This document shows positions 7,457 through 15,229 of a stretch of 64,000 nucleotides of DNA, in pieces; position 1 is the first letter of the stretch, and the number at the start of each line of letters is the position of its first letter. The stretch comes from Poriferisodalis sp965208555. Its GTDB lineage: Bacteria > Actinomycetota > Acidimicrobiia > Acidimicrobiales > Poriferisodalaceae. The position numbers and the translations under genes are program-made. The DNA lies in NCBI RefSeq assembly GCF_965208555.1, contig NZ_OZ242342.1:1178001-1242000 (forward strand), written 5' to 3'. Below the pieces are notes generated by a model. It was not told where the DNA came from and ran no database searches. It saw only the letters and a list, made by a program, of their open reading frames with translations.

Positions 7457-10131
7457 GCCAGTTGTTGGCCGGTATCCGGGTGCTGGAGCTCGCAACGGGG
7501 ACCTCGGGTCCCTACCTGGGCAAGCTCTTCGCCGACCACGGCGCCGATGTCGTCAAGGTGGAGCCGCCGGGCGGCGATCCTGCGCGGCGCCACGGGCCGT
7601 GGGGCGACGCGTCGGCACCGCCTAGCGATGCCGACGGCGGGGAGCACTCACCGCTCTTCTTGCATCTCAACACCAACAAGCGCAGCGTGGTTGCCGACAT
7701 CGGCGCCGCCGAGCCCAGCGCCGACGATCTCGGGTTCATCCGATCGCTCGCAGCGAACTCCGACATCGTCATCGAGGCGTTCCCGCCGGGCCATCTGGAC
7801 CGCATCGGACTTGGCTACGAGACGCTCGCAGACCTTCGACCCGGCATCGTGCTCACCTCGATCACGCCGTTCGGGCAGTCCGGCTCCTACGCGCAGGCGG
7901 GATACCGGGGCAGCGACATCGTGACCTATGCGATGGGCGGACCGATGTGGGGCACCGGCATCGACGAGCGCGAGCCCGTCAAGCTCAGCGGGGACGTCAC
8001 CTCGTACCAGGTGGGCAACCTGGCGGCCGTGCCGACATTGGCGGCATACCAGATGAGCCGGCGCAGCGGCCGCTCGTTTCACATCGACGTGTCGGCGTTC
8101 GAGGCGCAGGCGGGCACCATCGACCGCCGGGCGTCCTACCTGCTGTACCAGGCGTGGACCGGCACCGACGTGGGCAGAGACGCGCGCCAGCCGCAACGGG
8201 CGTCGCCGGTCGGCTTCTACCCCACCTCCGACGGGTGGGCGCTGGTGTTCACCTTGCCGTCGTGGGCCCCCCGGATGGTGCAGACGCTCACCAGCGCAGG
8301 CCTCGGCGGCGACAGCGGTGACGGCAACTCGCTGGCCGAACGATTTGCAAGTCCTGCGTGGCTGGCAGATCCCGATCTTCCCGACATGGTTGAGACCGCG
8401 CTATTTGTATGGCTGGCAGGCCACACCCAAAGCACCGTCGGCGCTGCAGCACAAGTCAACAAGTGGGGCGTGACCCCGCTGAACGCTCCAGCCGACCTGC
8501 TGGATGATCCGCACTTTGCGGCACGAGGCTTCTTCCTGCCCGTCGAGCATCCGGCGGCGGGAACGGTCCGGCAGCTCGGTGCGCCGTTTCGCCTCCATAG
8601 CGTCAACCCGCGCGATGCATCCGATCAAGCATCGACGACACCGCGGCATGCGCCACTGCTGGGCGAGCACGACGCCGAGGTACGTGCTGGCCTCGCAGCA
8701 CCCGGCGTCGCGGCGACGAGCGAGGCCGGCAATCCTCGCTCGCCGGACATCGCTCCGGCACGCCGGGAACCGACGCGGTTGCCGCTGAGCGGCATCCGGG
8801 TGCTGGACCTGACGGTCGTGTGGGCCGGACCGGCCTGCACCATGTACCTGGGCGATCTCGGCGCCGAGGTGATCCGGGTGGACAACCCCTACGTGTTCCC
8901 GACGGCGACCCGGGGCCTGATGCCTCGCCCGCCGCGGGAGATCAATCCCGAATTGGGGCCGCTGTCGGGCTATCCGGATCACGATCCGGGGCGACGTCCG
9001 TGGAACCGCCAGAACCTGTTCAGCGCTCACGCTCGCGGGAAGCTGAGCTGCACGCTCGACCCGCGGACCGAGCTGGGGCGCTCGACGCTGCACCGGCTCG
9101 TGCAGCAGACCGATGTGATCGTGGAGAACAACTCCCTCGGCGTGCTGCCGAAACTGGGGCTCGACTGGGAAACCGTGCACGCCGTCAATCCGCGCACGAT
9201 CGTGCTGCGCATGCCGCCGATGGGCCTCGAGGGTCCGTACTCGGATTGGGTCGGTTTCGGCGCCAACTTCGAGGCGCTGTGCGGGCTGACGGGCCTGCGG
9301 GGCTACGCCGACGACGATCCGACCAGCCTGACCTCGGTGTTCCACATGGATCCCGCCAGCGCCGCCACTGCTGCCTTCGCGGTGCTGGCGGTGCTGGGAC
9401 GGCGCGACGGCATCGACGGCTCCGGAGGGACTGGCGTCGGCGAGCTCATCGAGTTCTCGCAATCCGAGAACGTGATGCAGCACATCGGCGAGTACTTCAT
9501 CGACGCTGCCGCCAACGGCACCCGTCATCAGCCGCTGGGCAATCGTTCAGTGGCCCGGGCGCCGCAGGGCTGCTACCGCTGCGCGACCGACCCTGCTCGG
9601 CCCGACCACGACGACGAATGGGCGGTGATCGCGTGCGAAACCGACGCCGACTGGGCGGCGCTTGCCGGCCTGCTCGACAGCGACCGGCCCGACGGTGCCC
9701 CCGCACTGGGCGACGACAACCGCTTGGCCACGCTGGGAGGGCGTCACACCTACCACGACGAGATCGACGAGCAGATCAGCGCATGGACCCAGCAGCGCAC
9801 CTCAGCCGAGGTGTTCCACCAGTGCCAGCAAGCGGGTGTGCCCGCGGGACCGGTGCTGCGCGAGTCGCAGCTGCGGGCCGACCCGCAGATGGGCGATCGC
9901 TGCTGGTTCCGCCAGAACGGTTCGGTCGAGCAGGGCTGGCACAGCTTCCCCGGGCGCCAGTGGCGCTGGGACGGCCCGGAGATGCCGTGGCGGCCGATCG
10001 GCATCCTGGGAGATGCCAACGAGTACGTCTACCGCGAGCTGCTGGGCCTCGACGACACCGAGTGGCAGGCGCTGTGCGACGAGGGGCACATCACCCGCGA
10101 CTACCTGAATCCCGACGGCACCTCCATGTAG
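7453..10131 (+). CDS. Two-domain (fused) CaiB/BaiF CoA-transferase
   Basis: An 892-residue protein made of two complete class III CoA-transferase modules, each about 400 residues. The first begins GIRVLELATGTSGPYLG and the second GIRVLDLTVVWAGPACTMYLG (about residue 437). Class III transferases work as interlocked dimers, so a fusion would give an internal pseudo-dimer. In module 1 the segment GSDIVTYAMGG keeps an Asp at the catalytic position. In module 2 the corresponding stretch, VGFGANFEALCG, has none, so only one half may be catalytic. It starts at a GTG that overlaps the serine hydrolase stop. Two hairpins follow the stop codon. Confidence 0.92.
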   Translation: MSQLLAGIRVLELATGTSGPYLGKLFADHGADVVKVEPPGGDPARRHGPWGDASAPPSDADGGEHSPLFLHLNTNKRSVVADIGAAEPSADDLGFIRSLAANSDIVIEAFPPGHLDRIGLGYETLADLRPGIVLTSITPFGQSGSYAQAGYRGSDIVTYAMGGPMWGTGIDEREPVKLSGDVTSYQVGNLAAVPTLAAYQMSRRSGRSFHIDVSAFEAQAGTIDRRASYLLYQAWTGTDVGRDARQPQRASPVGFYPTSDGWALVFTLPSWAPRMVQTLTSAGLGGDSGDGNSLAERFASPAWLADPDLPDMVETALFVWLAGHTQSTVGAAAQVNKWGVTPLNAPADLLDDPHFAARGFFLPVEHPAAGTVRQLGAPFRLHSVNPRDASDQASTTPRHAPLLGEHDAEVRAGLAAPGVAATSEAGNPRSPDIAPARREPTRLPLSGIRVLDLTVVWAGPACTMYLGDLGAEVIRVDNPYVFPTATRGLMPRPPREINPELGPLSGYPDHDPGRRPWNRQNLFSAHARGKLSCTLDPRTELGRSTLHRLVQQTDVIVENNSLGVLPKLGLDWETVHAVNPRTIVLRMPPMGLEGPYSDWVGFGANFEALCGLTGLRGYADDDPTSLTSVFHMDPASAATAAFAVLAVLGRRDGIDGSGGTGVGELIEFSQSENVMQHIGEYFIDAAANGTRHQPLGNRSVARAPQGCYRCATDPARPDHDDEWAVIACETDADWAALAGLLDSDRPDGAPALGDDNRLATLGGRHTYHDEIDEQISAWTQQRTSAEVFHQCQQAGVPAGPVLRESQLRADPQMGDRCWFRQNGSVEQGWHSFPGRQWRWDGPEMPWRPIGILGDANEYVYRELLGLDDTEWQALCDEGHITRDYLNPDGTSM

Positions 10132-10147
10132 CTGTTGTCCGGCTGGC

Positions 10148-10182
10148 GGGCGCGTCGCGCCCCTGATGCGCTCGCCGCATCA
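10148..10182 (+). terminator. Double hairpin after the fused CoA-transferase gene
   Basis: Two adjacent inverted repeats lie between the CoA-transferase stop and the selenoprotein start. The first is GGGCGC/GCGCCC with loop GTC (10148-10162). The second is TGATGCG/CGCATCA with loop CTCGC (10164-10182). There is no T tract. Termination of the upstream transcript is the simplest reading; an operator for the following gene is an alternative. Confidence 0.5.
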
Positions 10183-10186
10183 CGGG

Positions 10187-10192
10187 TAGATT
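10187..10192 (+). promoter_or_regulatory. -10 hexamer of a probable leaderless promoter for the selenoprotein gene
   Basis: TAGATT fits the actinobacterial TANNNT -10 consensus and ends six bases before the ATG at 10199. No Shine-Dalgarno sequence is present. This spacing is what leaderless transcripts show. It supports translation beginning upstream of the in-frame TGA rather than at the downstream GTG. Confidence 0.5.
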
Positions 10193-10198
10193 GCCCGC

Positions 10199-10858
10199 AT
10201 GGCAACTGACACGGGCACAGACACCGAGATCGAGTTCTGGGTCGACCCCATCTGACCTTGGTGCTGGGTGACGGCCAGGTGGGTCGTCGATGAAGTCGCT
10301 TCCGAGCGCAACCTGAAGGTGAAGTGGCAGCCGATCAGCCTGCTCTTCAAGAACGAGCCTCCGACCGACAGCCCGTACTACGACGCCGTCGTGGGCACGC
10401 ACGGGCAGCTGCGGGTCATGGAGTCAATCCGCGCCGCCGAAGGCGATGACGCCGTGTTCGGCGTGTACTGGGACTTTGCGAGCCGCATCCACCACGACGG
10501 CGACCGCGATTTCGACATCGCGAAGGCACTCGAAGAGCTCGGCATCGATCCCGAACACGCCAAGGCGGCAACCGACGAGAAGTGGGATGCCGAGATCCGG
10601 TCTCGCATGGACGAGGGCCTGGCACTCGTGGGCACCGACGTCGGCACGCCGATCATCGCCCTCGACCGCGCCGACGGCGAGCGCGTCGGCATCTTCGGCC
10701 CGGTGATCACCCGAGCGCCGACGGGCGACGACGCCCTGAAGCTGTGGGACGGCATGGTGGCCATGATGGACATCGACGGCTTCTGGGAACTGAAGAAGAC
10801 CCGCACCGAGCGGCCCGAGTTCGGCGAGCGCCCGGTCACCGTCCCGTCGGTGGGCTGA
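10199..10858 (+). CDS. Putative selenoprotein: DsbA-fold oxidoreductase, Rv2466c-like, with UPWC active site
   Basis: Read through the TGA at 10253-10255 (codon 19), this frame gives 219 residues that resemble mycobacterial Rv2466c, a mycothiol-dependent thioredoxin-fold reductase of the DsbA/FrnE group. The active site reads D-P-I-U-P-W-C-W, so TGA occupies the first, nucleophilic Cys of CPWC. Downstream come the cis-Pro loop in VGTPII (about 158-163), FGP (about 173-175) and the C-terminal ELKKTRTERPEF segment typical of the family. The frame is otherwise intact, a candidate SECIS hairpin follows the TGA, and a -10 hexamer sits before the ATG. A caller that treats TGA as stop would begin at GTG 10268 and lose the first strand and both redox residues. 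SelA, SelB, SelC and SelD genes are not in the window. The alternatives are a nonsense mutation or a sequencing error. Confidence 0.82.
10253..10255 (+). other. In-frame TGA, probable selenocysteine codon
   Basis: Codon 19 of the DsbA-fold gene. It aligns with the nucleophilic Cys of the CPWC motif; the resolving Cys (TGC, codon 22) is kept. Cys codons differ from TGA by one base, so a random nonsense change is possible. The exact active-site position and the intact downstream frame favour recoding. Confidence 0.8.
10270..10288 (+). promoter_or_regulatory. Candidate bacterial SECIS element
   Basis: A hairpin inside the coding sequence, with 5' arm GACGGCC (10270-10276), loop AGGUG (10277-10281) and 3' arm GGUCGUC (10282-10288). 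It has seven base pairs including one G-U. The loop begins 21 bases after the TGA, inside the range I recall for bacterial SECIS elements, and has GGU near its 5' side, as the E. coli fdhF loop (AGGUCU) does. Its position after the UGA matches what SelB needs. Folding was done by eye only. Confidence 0.62.
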
Positions 10859-10899
10859 GGGTCCCGGCAGCGGCCCTTTGTGGAGTTGGCTCAGCGGCG

Positions 10900-12072
10900 A
10901 TGAGCGGCACGATTCTTGACGACCTCAAGATCATCGACACCGACAGTCACTGGTCGGAGCCGTATGACCTGTGGACGTCGCGGGCGCCCGCGAAGTACCG
11001 CGACCGTGTGCCGCGCATGGAGACCAAAGGCGGCAAGCGCCGCTGGTGGTTCGACGACGCCATACCGATCGGACTGCCCATCGCCTCGTCGGTGGTGGAC
11101 CCTGCCGGCGAGAAGGTCACCGGCACGGTCTTCTTCGACTTCGACAACGAGATGGTGCACCGCGCCAGCTACGACGCAGAGGCCCGGGTGGAGATGCTGG
11201 ACCAGCTCGGCCTCGAGGCGCAGATCATGTACCCCAACGTGGCCGGCTTCGGGAACCAGAACTTCCTCAAATCGCCCGACGACGCACTGCGCCTGATCTC
11301 GGTCGAGATCTACAACGACGCGCTGGCCGAGTTCCAGGAGGCGAGCGGCCAGCGAGTATTCGGCATGGCGCTGTTGCCGTGGTGGGATCTCGACGCCGCC
11401 GTGCGCGAGATCGAGCGGTGCCACGCCAACGGGCTGCGGGGCATCGTGACGTGCTCCAACCCCGAGGAAGCCGGTCTGCCCGATATGGCGACACCGCACT
11501 GGGATCCGGTCTGGCAGGTGTGCTCGGACCTTGCGATGCCGGTCAACTTCCACATTGGCTCGTCGAAGGGCAACCTCGACTACTACGGCAAGGCGCCGTG
11601 GCCGTCGTTCGGGCTCGAGCGCCAGCTAGCGGTGGGCTCGGCCAACTTGTTCATGGGCAACGCCCGGGTGGTGGGCAACATGATCTATTCCGGCGTGCCC
11701 GAGCGCTTCCCCGAGCTCAAGTTCGTCTCCGTCGAGAGCGGCGTGGGCTGGCTGCCGTTCTTCCTGGAAGTGCTCGACCACCAGATGCACGAGACGGCAC
11801 CCAACGAGCTGGCGGAGCTGTCGATGCTGCCGTCGGACTACTTCCGGAGGCAGTTCTACGGCTGCTTCTGGTTCGAGCGCTCCACCGTGCGGCCGACCCT
11901 GGAGTATGTGGGCGCGCAATCGCTGATGTTCGAGACCGACTTCCCGCACCCGACGTGCCTGTACCCCCGGGACGACCACGGCCTGGCGCAGGCACTCGAG
12001 GGGATTCCGCACGACGACGTGGAGCGCATCATGTCGCTCAACGCCGCGGAGCTGTACCGCATCGACATCTGA
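10900..12072 (+). CDS. ACMSD-like amidohydrolase
   Basis: A 390-residue member of the amidohydrolase_2 family, which includes 2-amino-3-carboxymuconate-6-semialdehyde decarboxylase and aromatic decarboxylases. An N-terminal DTDSHWSEP segment (about 13-21) has the family's metal-site position, but the usual DxHxH is reduced to DSHW. NFHIGSS (about 216-222) carries the next metal-ligand His, and ETDFPHP (about 345-351) carries the C-terminal Asp and His. It lies between a redox selenoprotein and a luciferase-like monooxygenase, which suggests breakdown of a ring or carboxylated compound. Its last 29 bases recur at 12754-12782. Start: ATG 10900, chosen because homology begins there. Confidence 0.88.
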   Translation: MSGTILDDLKIIDTDSHWSEPYDLWTSRAPAKYRDRVPRMETKGGKRRWWFDDAIPIGLPIASSVVDPAGEKVTGTVFFDFDNEMVHRASYDAEARVEMLDQLGLEAQIMYPNVAGFGNQNFLKSPDDALRLISVEIYNDALAEFQEASGQRVFGMALLPWWDLDAAVREIERCHANGLRGIVTCSNPEEAGLPDMATPHWDPVWQVCSDLAMPVNFHIGSSKGNLDYYGKAPWPSFGLERQLAVGSANLFMGNARVVGNMIYSGVPERFPELKFVSVESGVGWLPFFLEVLDHQMHETAPNELAELSMLPSDYFRRQFYGCFWFERSTVRPTLEYVGAQSLMFETDFPHPTCLYPRDDHGLAQALEGIPHDDVERIMSLNAAELYRIDI

Positions 12073-12073
12073 G
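12045..12073 (+). repeat. Direct repeat copy 1, 3' end of the amidohydrolase gene
   Basis: The segment spans the last codons (AELYRIDI) and the stop of the amidohydrolase. A second copy at 12754-12782 matches 28 of 29 bases. The two copies bracket the secreted-protein gene. Confidence 0.85.
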
Positions 12074-12085
12074 CCCCATCAGTCT

Positions 12086-12655
12086 TCAGCACACATACCC
12101 ACCGGTGAGCTTGTGGCCCGTGCCGGTGATGCCGAGCTCGGCGCAGTAGGCCGCGGGACTCGTCGGCAGCGTGTCGGTGCAACCCTTTACATCGGCGCAG
12201 TACGTGTTCCATGCCTGCGCCACCGCCGTGTACCCAGCGGCGCCAGTCTGCTTGCTGATGGCGTTGTTGACGGCATTCGCCACGGCGACGGACTTCTTCT
12301 CCGTCGGGGTGAGCGCCGGGGGCGAGAACTTCGGAACGGCGCACGCGGTGGAACCGGCGATGGTCTCGATCTTGTCACCGGACACGAACCGCAAACCGTT
12401 GGAATGCAGCTCCCACCTTTCACCGTGGGCCATGAACGCCGTCCCCGTGACGGTGAACGAAATCGGCTCATCCGTGGACGGAGCCTCGGAACCTGGCGTG
12501 TTGCCAACACCGGTGAGTGTGACTTGGTAGCTCAGCCTGCCGCTATTGCAGACGCCGGTGATCGTCATGTCGTTCGTCGCCAGGGCCGGTCCCGCAGTCA
12601 CCGCCAGCAGCGCAGCTGCGAACAGCGCGCAGGCCGCGCTCTTCACTGTCCTCAT
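12086..12655 (-). CDS. Secreted Cys-containing protein of unknown function
   Basis: A 189-residue protein with a clear Sec signal peptide (MRTVKSAACALFAAALLAV, cleavage expected after about PALA at residues 24-27). The mature part has scattered cysteines: GVCNSG, STACA, YCADVKGC, YCAEL and a C-terminal YVC. This pattern suggests extracytoplasmic disulfides. I do not recognise a family. ATG 12655 was chosen because the signal peptide begins there; an upstream in-frame start adds only eight charged residues. The gene is inverted relative to its neighbours, visibly less GC-rich, and lies in a segment flanked by a 29-base direct repeat, so recent insertion is likely. Confidence 0.75.
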   Translation of the reverse strand: MRTVKSAACALFAAALLAVTAGPALATNDMTITGVCNSGRLSYQVTLTGVGNTPGSEAPSTDEPISFTVTGTAFMAHGERWELHSNGLRFVSGDKIETIAGSTACAVPKFSPPALTPTEKKSVAVANAVNNAISKQTGAAGYTAVAQAWNTYCADVKGCTDTLPTSPAAYCAELGITGTGHKLTGGYVC

Positions 12656-12753
12656 CGTCGCTTCCCTTCCGCACGCCACCAGGAGCGACCGTGCCTCTTT
12701 CGGACAAGGTGCAGAAACATAGTTGCTATTACGACAAGAACCGCGTCTTTCAG
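12656..12753. other. Intergenic upstream region of the secreted-protein gene
   Basis: About 100 bases that are more AT-rich than the surroundings. They presumably hold the minus-strand promoter of the secreted-protein gene. No clear operator or RNA was recognised. Confidence 0.4.
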
Positions 12754-12782
12754 CGCGGAGCTGTACCGCATCGACGTCTGAG
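12754..12782 (+). repeat. Direct repeat copy 2, orphan 3' end of an amidohydrolase-like gene
   Basis: This copy encodes SAELYRIDV plus a stop in the same sense as the amidohydrolase, with no gene in front of it. It is either a duplication left by insertion of the 12074-12753 segment or the remnant of a deleted tandem paralogue. Confidence 0.8.
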
Positions 12783-12822
12783 GCTCGTCGAGCGGGCCGT
12801 GATGGAAGCGCTGCGCTAGAAC

Positions 12823-14037
12823 GTGGCGATGAAGTTCGGGATCTTCTACGAGCTGTCGGTGCCGCGGCCCTTCAGCCGGGCCAATGAGTGGCTCACGTAC
12901 CACAACGCGCTCGAACAGTGCCGCGTGGCCGACGAGGTGGGCTTCGACCATGTATGGGCCGTGGAGCACCACTTCCTGGAGGAGTACTCCCACTGCCCCG
13001 CCCCGGAGGTGTTCCTGACCGCGGTGGCCGCGCAGACCCGGCGCATCCGGGTGGGCCACGGAGCCGTGGTGTGCGTTCCGGAGATGAACAACCCGATCCG
13101 CGTTGCGGAGCGGGCGGCTGCCTTGGACATCGTCTCGAACGGCCGGCTTGAGCTGGGCACCGCCCGGTCAAGCACGTGGACCGAGCTCGGCGGGTTCTGC
13201 GCCGACCCCGACGACACCAAGAAGACCTGGGATGAGTTCGTTCGGGTGATCCCGCAGATGTGGACCGAAGACGACTTCGGCTGGGAGGGCGCCCGCTTCG
13301 AGATGCCCGCACGAAACGTGATTCCCAAGCCGTTCCAGGAGCCGCACCCGCCGATGTGGGTGACGGTCACCACGCCGGGCACCGAGCTGGACGCCGCCGA
13401 GCGAGGCCTGGGCTGCCTGGGCGTGAGCGCGGCACCGTTCGCCGAGCAGGAGCGGCGCACCGCCGAGTACTACCGCCGGGTGGTCGACTGCGACCCGGTG
13501 GGCAGCTTCGTGAACGGCCAGGTCCACACGCTGAACTTCCTGTACTGCCACGAGGACTACCGCCAAGCGGCAGCGTTGGGCCTGCCGATGGTGGGCGCAT
13601 TCAGCATGTCGAACGCGCATCTGTACTTCACCCGCGAGGCGTACCCGACGCGGGCCTACCAGACGCTCGGCAACGCGGGTGCCGCGCTGCGCAGCCGCGG
13701 GACCCCGAATGGCAGCGCACCCGCCGACGACCCGAGCGCAGCCAAGGGCTTGCCCGAAGGCGTCGGCATCGGCGACCCCGACCATCTCGTGCGGACCATC
13801 CGCAAGTGGGAGGAAGTCGGCGTGACCGGCATCAACTTCCTGCTCAATGCCATGGAGATGATCCCCCAGGAGCAGGTGCTCGACAGCCTGCGACTGTTCG
13901 CCACCGAGGTCATCCCGCAGTTCCAGACCCCGGAGGAGCGGGCTGCCCGGGTGCAGGCACCGACCAGCATTCCCGACATGAGCGCATCTGGCGCAGCGCC
14001 CGCGCCCTCGACGACGCCTGCCGGGGCGAGCCGATGA
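12823..14037 (+). CDS. LLM class flavin-dependent oxidoreductase
   Basis: A luciferase-like monooxygenase of about 404 residues, expected to use reduced F420 or FMN on an organic substrate. The N terminus KFGIFYELSVPRPFS and the VWAVEHHF segment (about 45-52), followed by PAPEVFLTAVAAQTRRIRVG, are typical of the bacterial luciferase fold. The last 30-40 residues are a low-complexity Ala/Pro/Ser tail. Two starts are possible, GTG 12823 and ATG 12829, two codons apart. Its stop overlaps the next gene by ATGA. Context points to an oxidative degradation operon with an ACMSD-like hydrolase and an acetoacetate-decarboxylase-like protein. Confidence 0.92.
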   Translation: MAMKFGIFYELSVPRPFSRANEWLTYHNALEQCRVADEVGFDHVWAVEHHFLEEYSHCPAPEVFLTAVAAQTRRIRVGHGAVVCVPEMNNPIRVAERAAALDIVSNGRLELGTARSSTWTELGGFCADPDDTKKTWDEFVRVIPQMWTEDDFGWEGARFEMPARNVIPKPFQEPHPPMWVTVTTPGTELDAAERGLGCLGVSAAPFAEQERRTAEYYRRVVDCDPVGSFVNGQVHTLNFLYCHEDYRQAAALGLPMVGAFSMSNAHLYFTREAYPTRAYQTLGNAGAALRSRGTPNGSAPADDPSAAKGLPEGVGIGDPDHLVRTIRKWEEVGVTGINFLLNAMEMIPQEQVLDSLRLFATEVIPQFQTPEERAARVQAPTSIPDMSASGAAPAPSTTPAGASR

Positions 14038-14807
14038 TCTCGGGAACGGCATCGGTGGACGAGCTGGCCGCTGGCGCGTCCGAGATCTCTGCCTTCGGCA
14101 CAGAGTCGGTGAGGCTCGGCGGGGTGACGGGCCTGTCGCTGGTCGCCGAGCTGCGGCGCCCAGCGCGTGAAGCAGTGCTGCCGCCAGGACTGCACCCGAT
14201 CGTGCCCCCTGCCATGTCGCTGCTGGCGTGGGACGTGTCTGAGAGCCCGTGGGGAGCATTCAGCGCAGCGTTCGTGCGGGTGGTGTGCCGCAGCGGCGCC
14301 CGCGCCCGGACGTTCTGCACCGGCGCAGCCGCTTCCACCGACGACGCCGTTGCAGGCTTGCGTTCCCAGTTCGGCTTTCCTGCGCAGCAAGCACATGTCG
14401 CGTTGCGCCGTCACTACGACGGCGTCGATCTGACTGTCGCCCCGGCCGGCGAGACCGACAACGGCGCGCTGGCTCGAGACGGCGCCGGCACGATGCTCCA
14501 GCTGAGTGCCCTCGACCCCGATCCGCTCTCGGTCGGCGATCTCCAGCACGTCGGCTCGATGAACCTGGCACACACGCCGCTAGGGCTCCGGCTCGTCCAG
14601 ATCGAGACGCATCACGAGCCGTCACGCGTCGAGCGGCTGGCGGCCCGGATAGACGCGTTCGACGCGGCCGCCTGGGGACAGCCGCTGCTGGATCCGTACT
14701 GGGTCGTGAGCTGCTCGGTATCGCTGGAGGACATCGAGATCCCGCCGATCCGGTTCGTGTGCGATCCTGCCAAGCCCGCCGCGGAGGGAACCGAACGGGT
14801 GCAGTAG
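14034..14807 (+). CDS. Acetoacetate decarboxylase-like protein
   Basis: A 257-residue protein of the acetoacetate decarboxylase superfamily fold. The segment LPPGLHPIVPPAMSLLAWDV (about 43-62) and the following AFVRVVCRSGARARTF match the family's early beta strands. A Schiff-base Lys equivalent was not found, and the middle is Arg/Ala-rich, so it may not be a decarboxylase; related members include hydratase/aldolase-type enzymes. The ATG overlaps the upstream monooxygenase stop, so the pair is co-translated and this protein probably processes the monooxygenase product. Confidence 0.72.
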   Translation: MISGTASVDELAAGASEISAFGTESVRLGGVTGLSLVAELRRPAREAVLPPGLHPIVPPAMSLLAWDVSESPWGAFSAAFVRVVCRSGARARTFCTGAAASTDDAVAGLRSQFGFPAQQAHVALRRHYDGVDLTVAPAGETDNGALARDGAGTMLQLSALDPDPLSVGDLQHVGSMNLAHTPLGLRLVQIETHHEPSRVERLAARIDAFDAAAWGQPLLDPYWVVSCSVSLEDIEIPPIRFVCDPAKPAAEGTERVQ

Positions 14808-14818
14808 CGTCCGCGGCC

Positions 14819-15229
14819 ATGGACGATTCGACCGGGACGACAGCCGGCGACCAGGGTCCGCAGCTGCGGGCCGTGGGGGTGACGATCGACTGCGCCGACC
14901 CGGCGCGGATCGCCGACTTCTGGCAGGCGGCCATCGGGTTCAGCACGCGGGTCGGCAACGGCCGCCCGTACATCACGCTGTCCGAGGCGGACGGCGGCCG
15001 GATGCTGAACCACCTGACGATCCAGCGAGTGCCCGAAGCCAAGACGGCGAAGCTGCGCGCCCACCTCGATCTGTTCACCCGCGACATGGACAACGAGGTC
15101 GCACGGCTGGTTGCGCTCGGCGCGACCGTTCTGGTGCCCGCCGCCACCGAGACCGCCGGTCACCTGGGCTTCCGGGCCACGGTCATGGCCGACCCCGAGG
15201 GCTCAGAGTTCTGCGTCGTCTCCCGCTAA
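14819..15229 (+). CDS. VOC (glyoxalase-like) family protein
   Basis: A 136-residue vicinal-oxygen-chelate domain protein. The core begins at VGVTIDCADPARIADFWQAAIGF (split here: VGVTIDCADP about 19-28, FWQAAIGF about 33-40). HLDLFTRD (about 83-90) carries a likely metal-ligand His and DPEGSEFCVV (about 125-134) is the C-terminal strand. It lies 11 bases after the decarboxylase-like gene. A TAGCGT hexamer overlaps that gene's stop, eight bases before this ATG, so it may also have its own leaderless promoter. Substrate unknown. Confidence 0.85.
   Translation: MDDSTGTTAGDQGPQLRAVGVTIDCADPARIADFWQAAIGFSTRVGNGRPYITLSEADGGRMLNHLTIQRVPEAKTAKLRAHLDLFTRDMDNEVARLVALGATVLVPAATETAGHLGFRATVMADPEGSEFCVVSR

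Noticed and set aside
5189..7495. Long minus-strand open frame (768 codons)
   Set aside because: Low-complexity Arg-rich translation antisense to the serine hydrolase and out of frame with the acyl-CoA synthetase; a GC-rich shadow.
10255..10280. Alternative hairpins right after the TGA (ACC-U-GG with CCAGGU, or CUGG with CCAG)
   Set aside because: Their loops start only 6-12 bases after the TGA, closer than known bacterial SECIS loops, and the stems are shorter. The 10270-10288 hairpin fits better.
10268..10858. Open frame starting at GTG 10268 as the complete gene
   Set aside because: It lacks the first beta strand and both active-site residues of a clearly conserved thioredoxin-fold family. 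The sequence before it encodes exactly those parts around the TGA.
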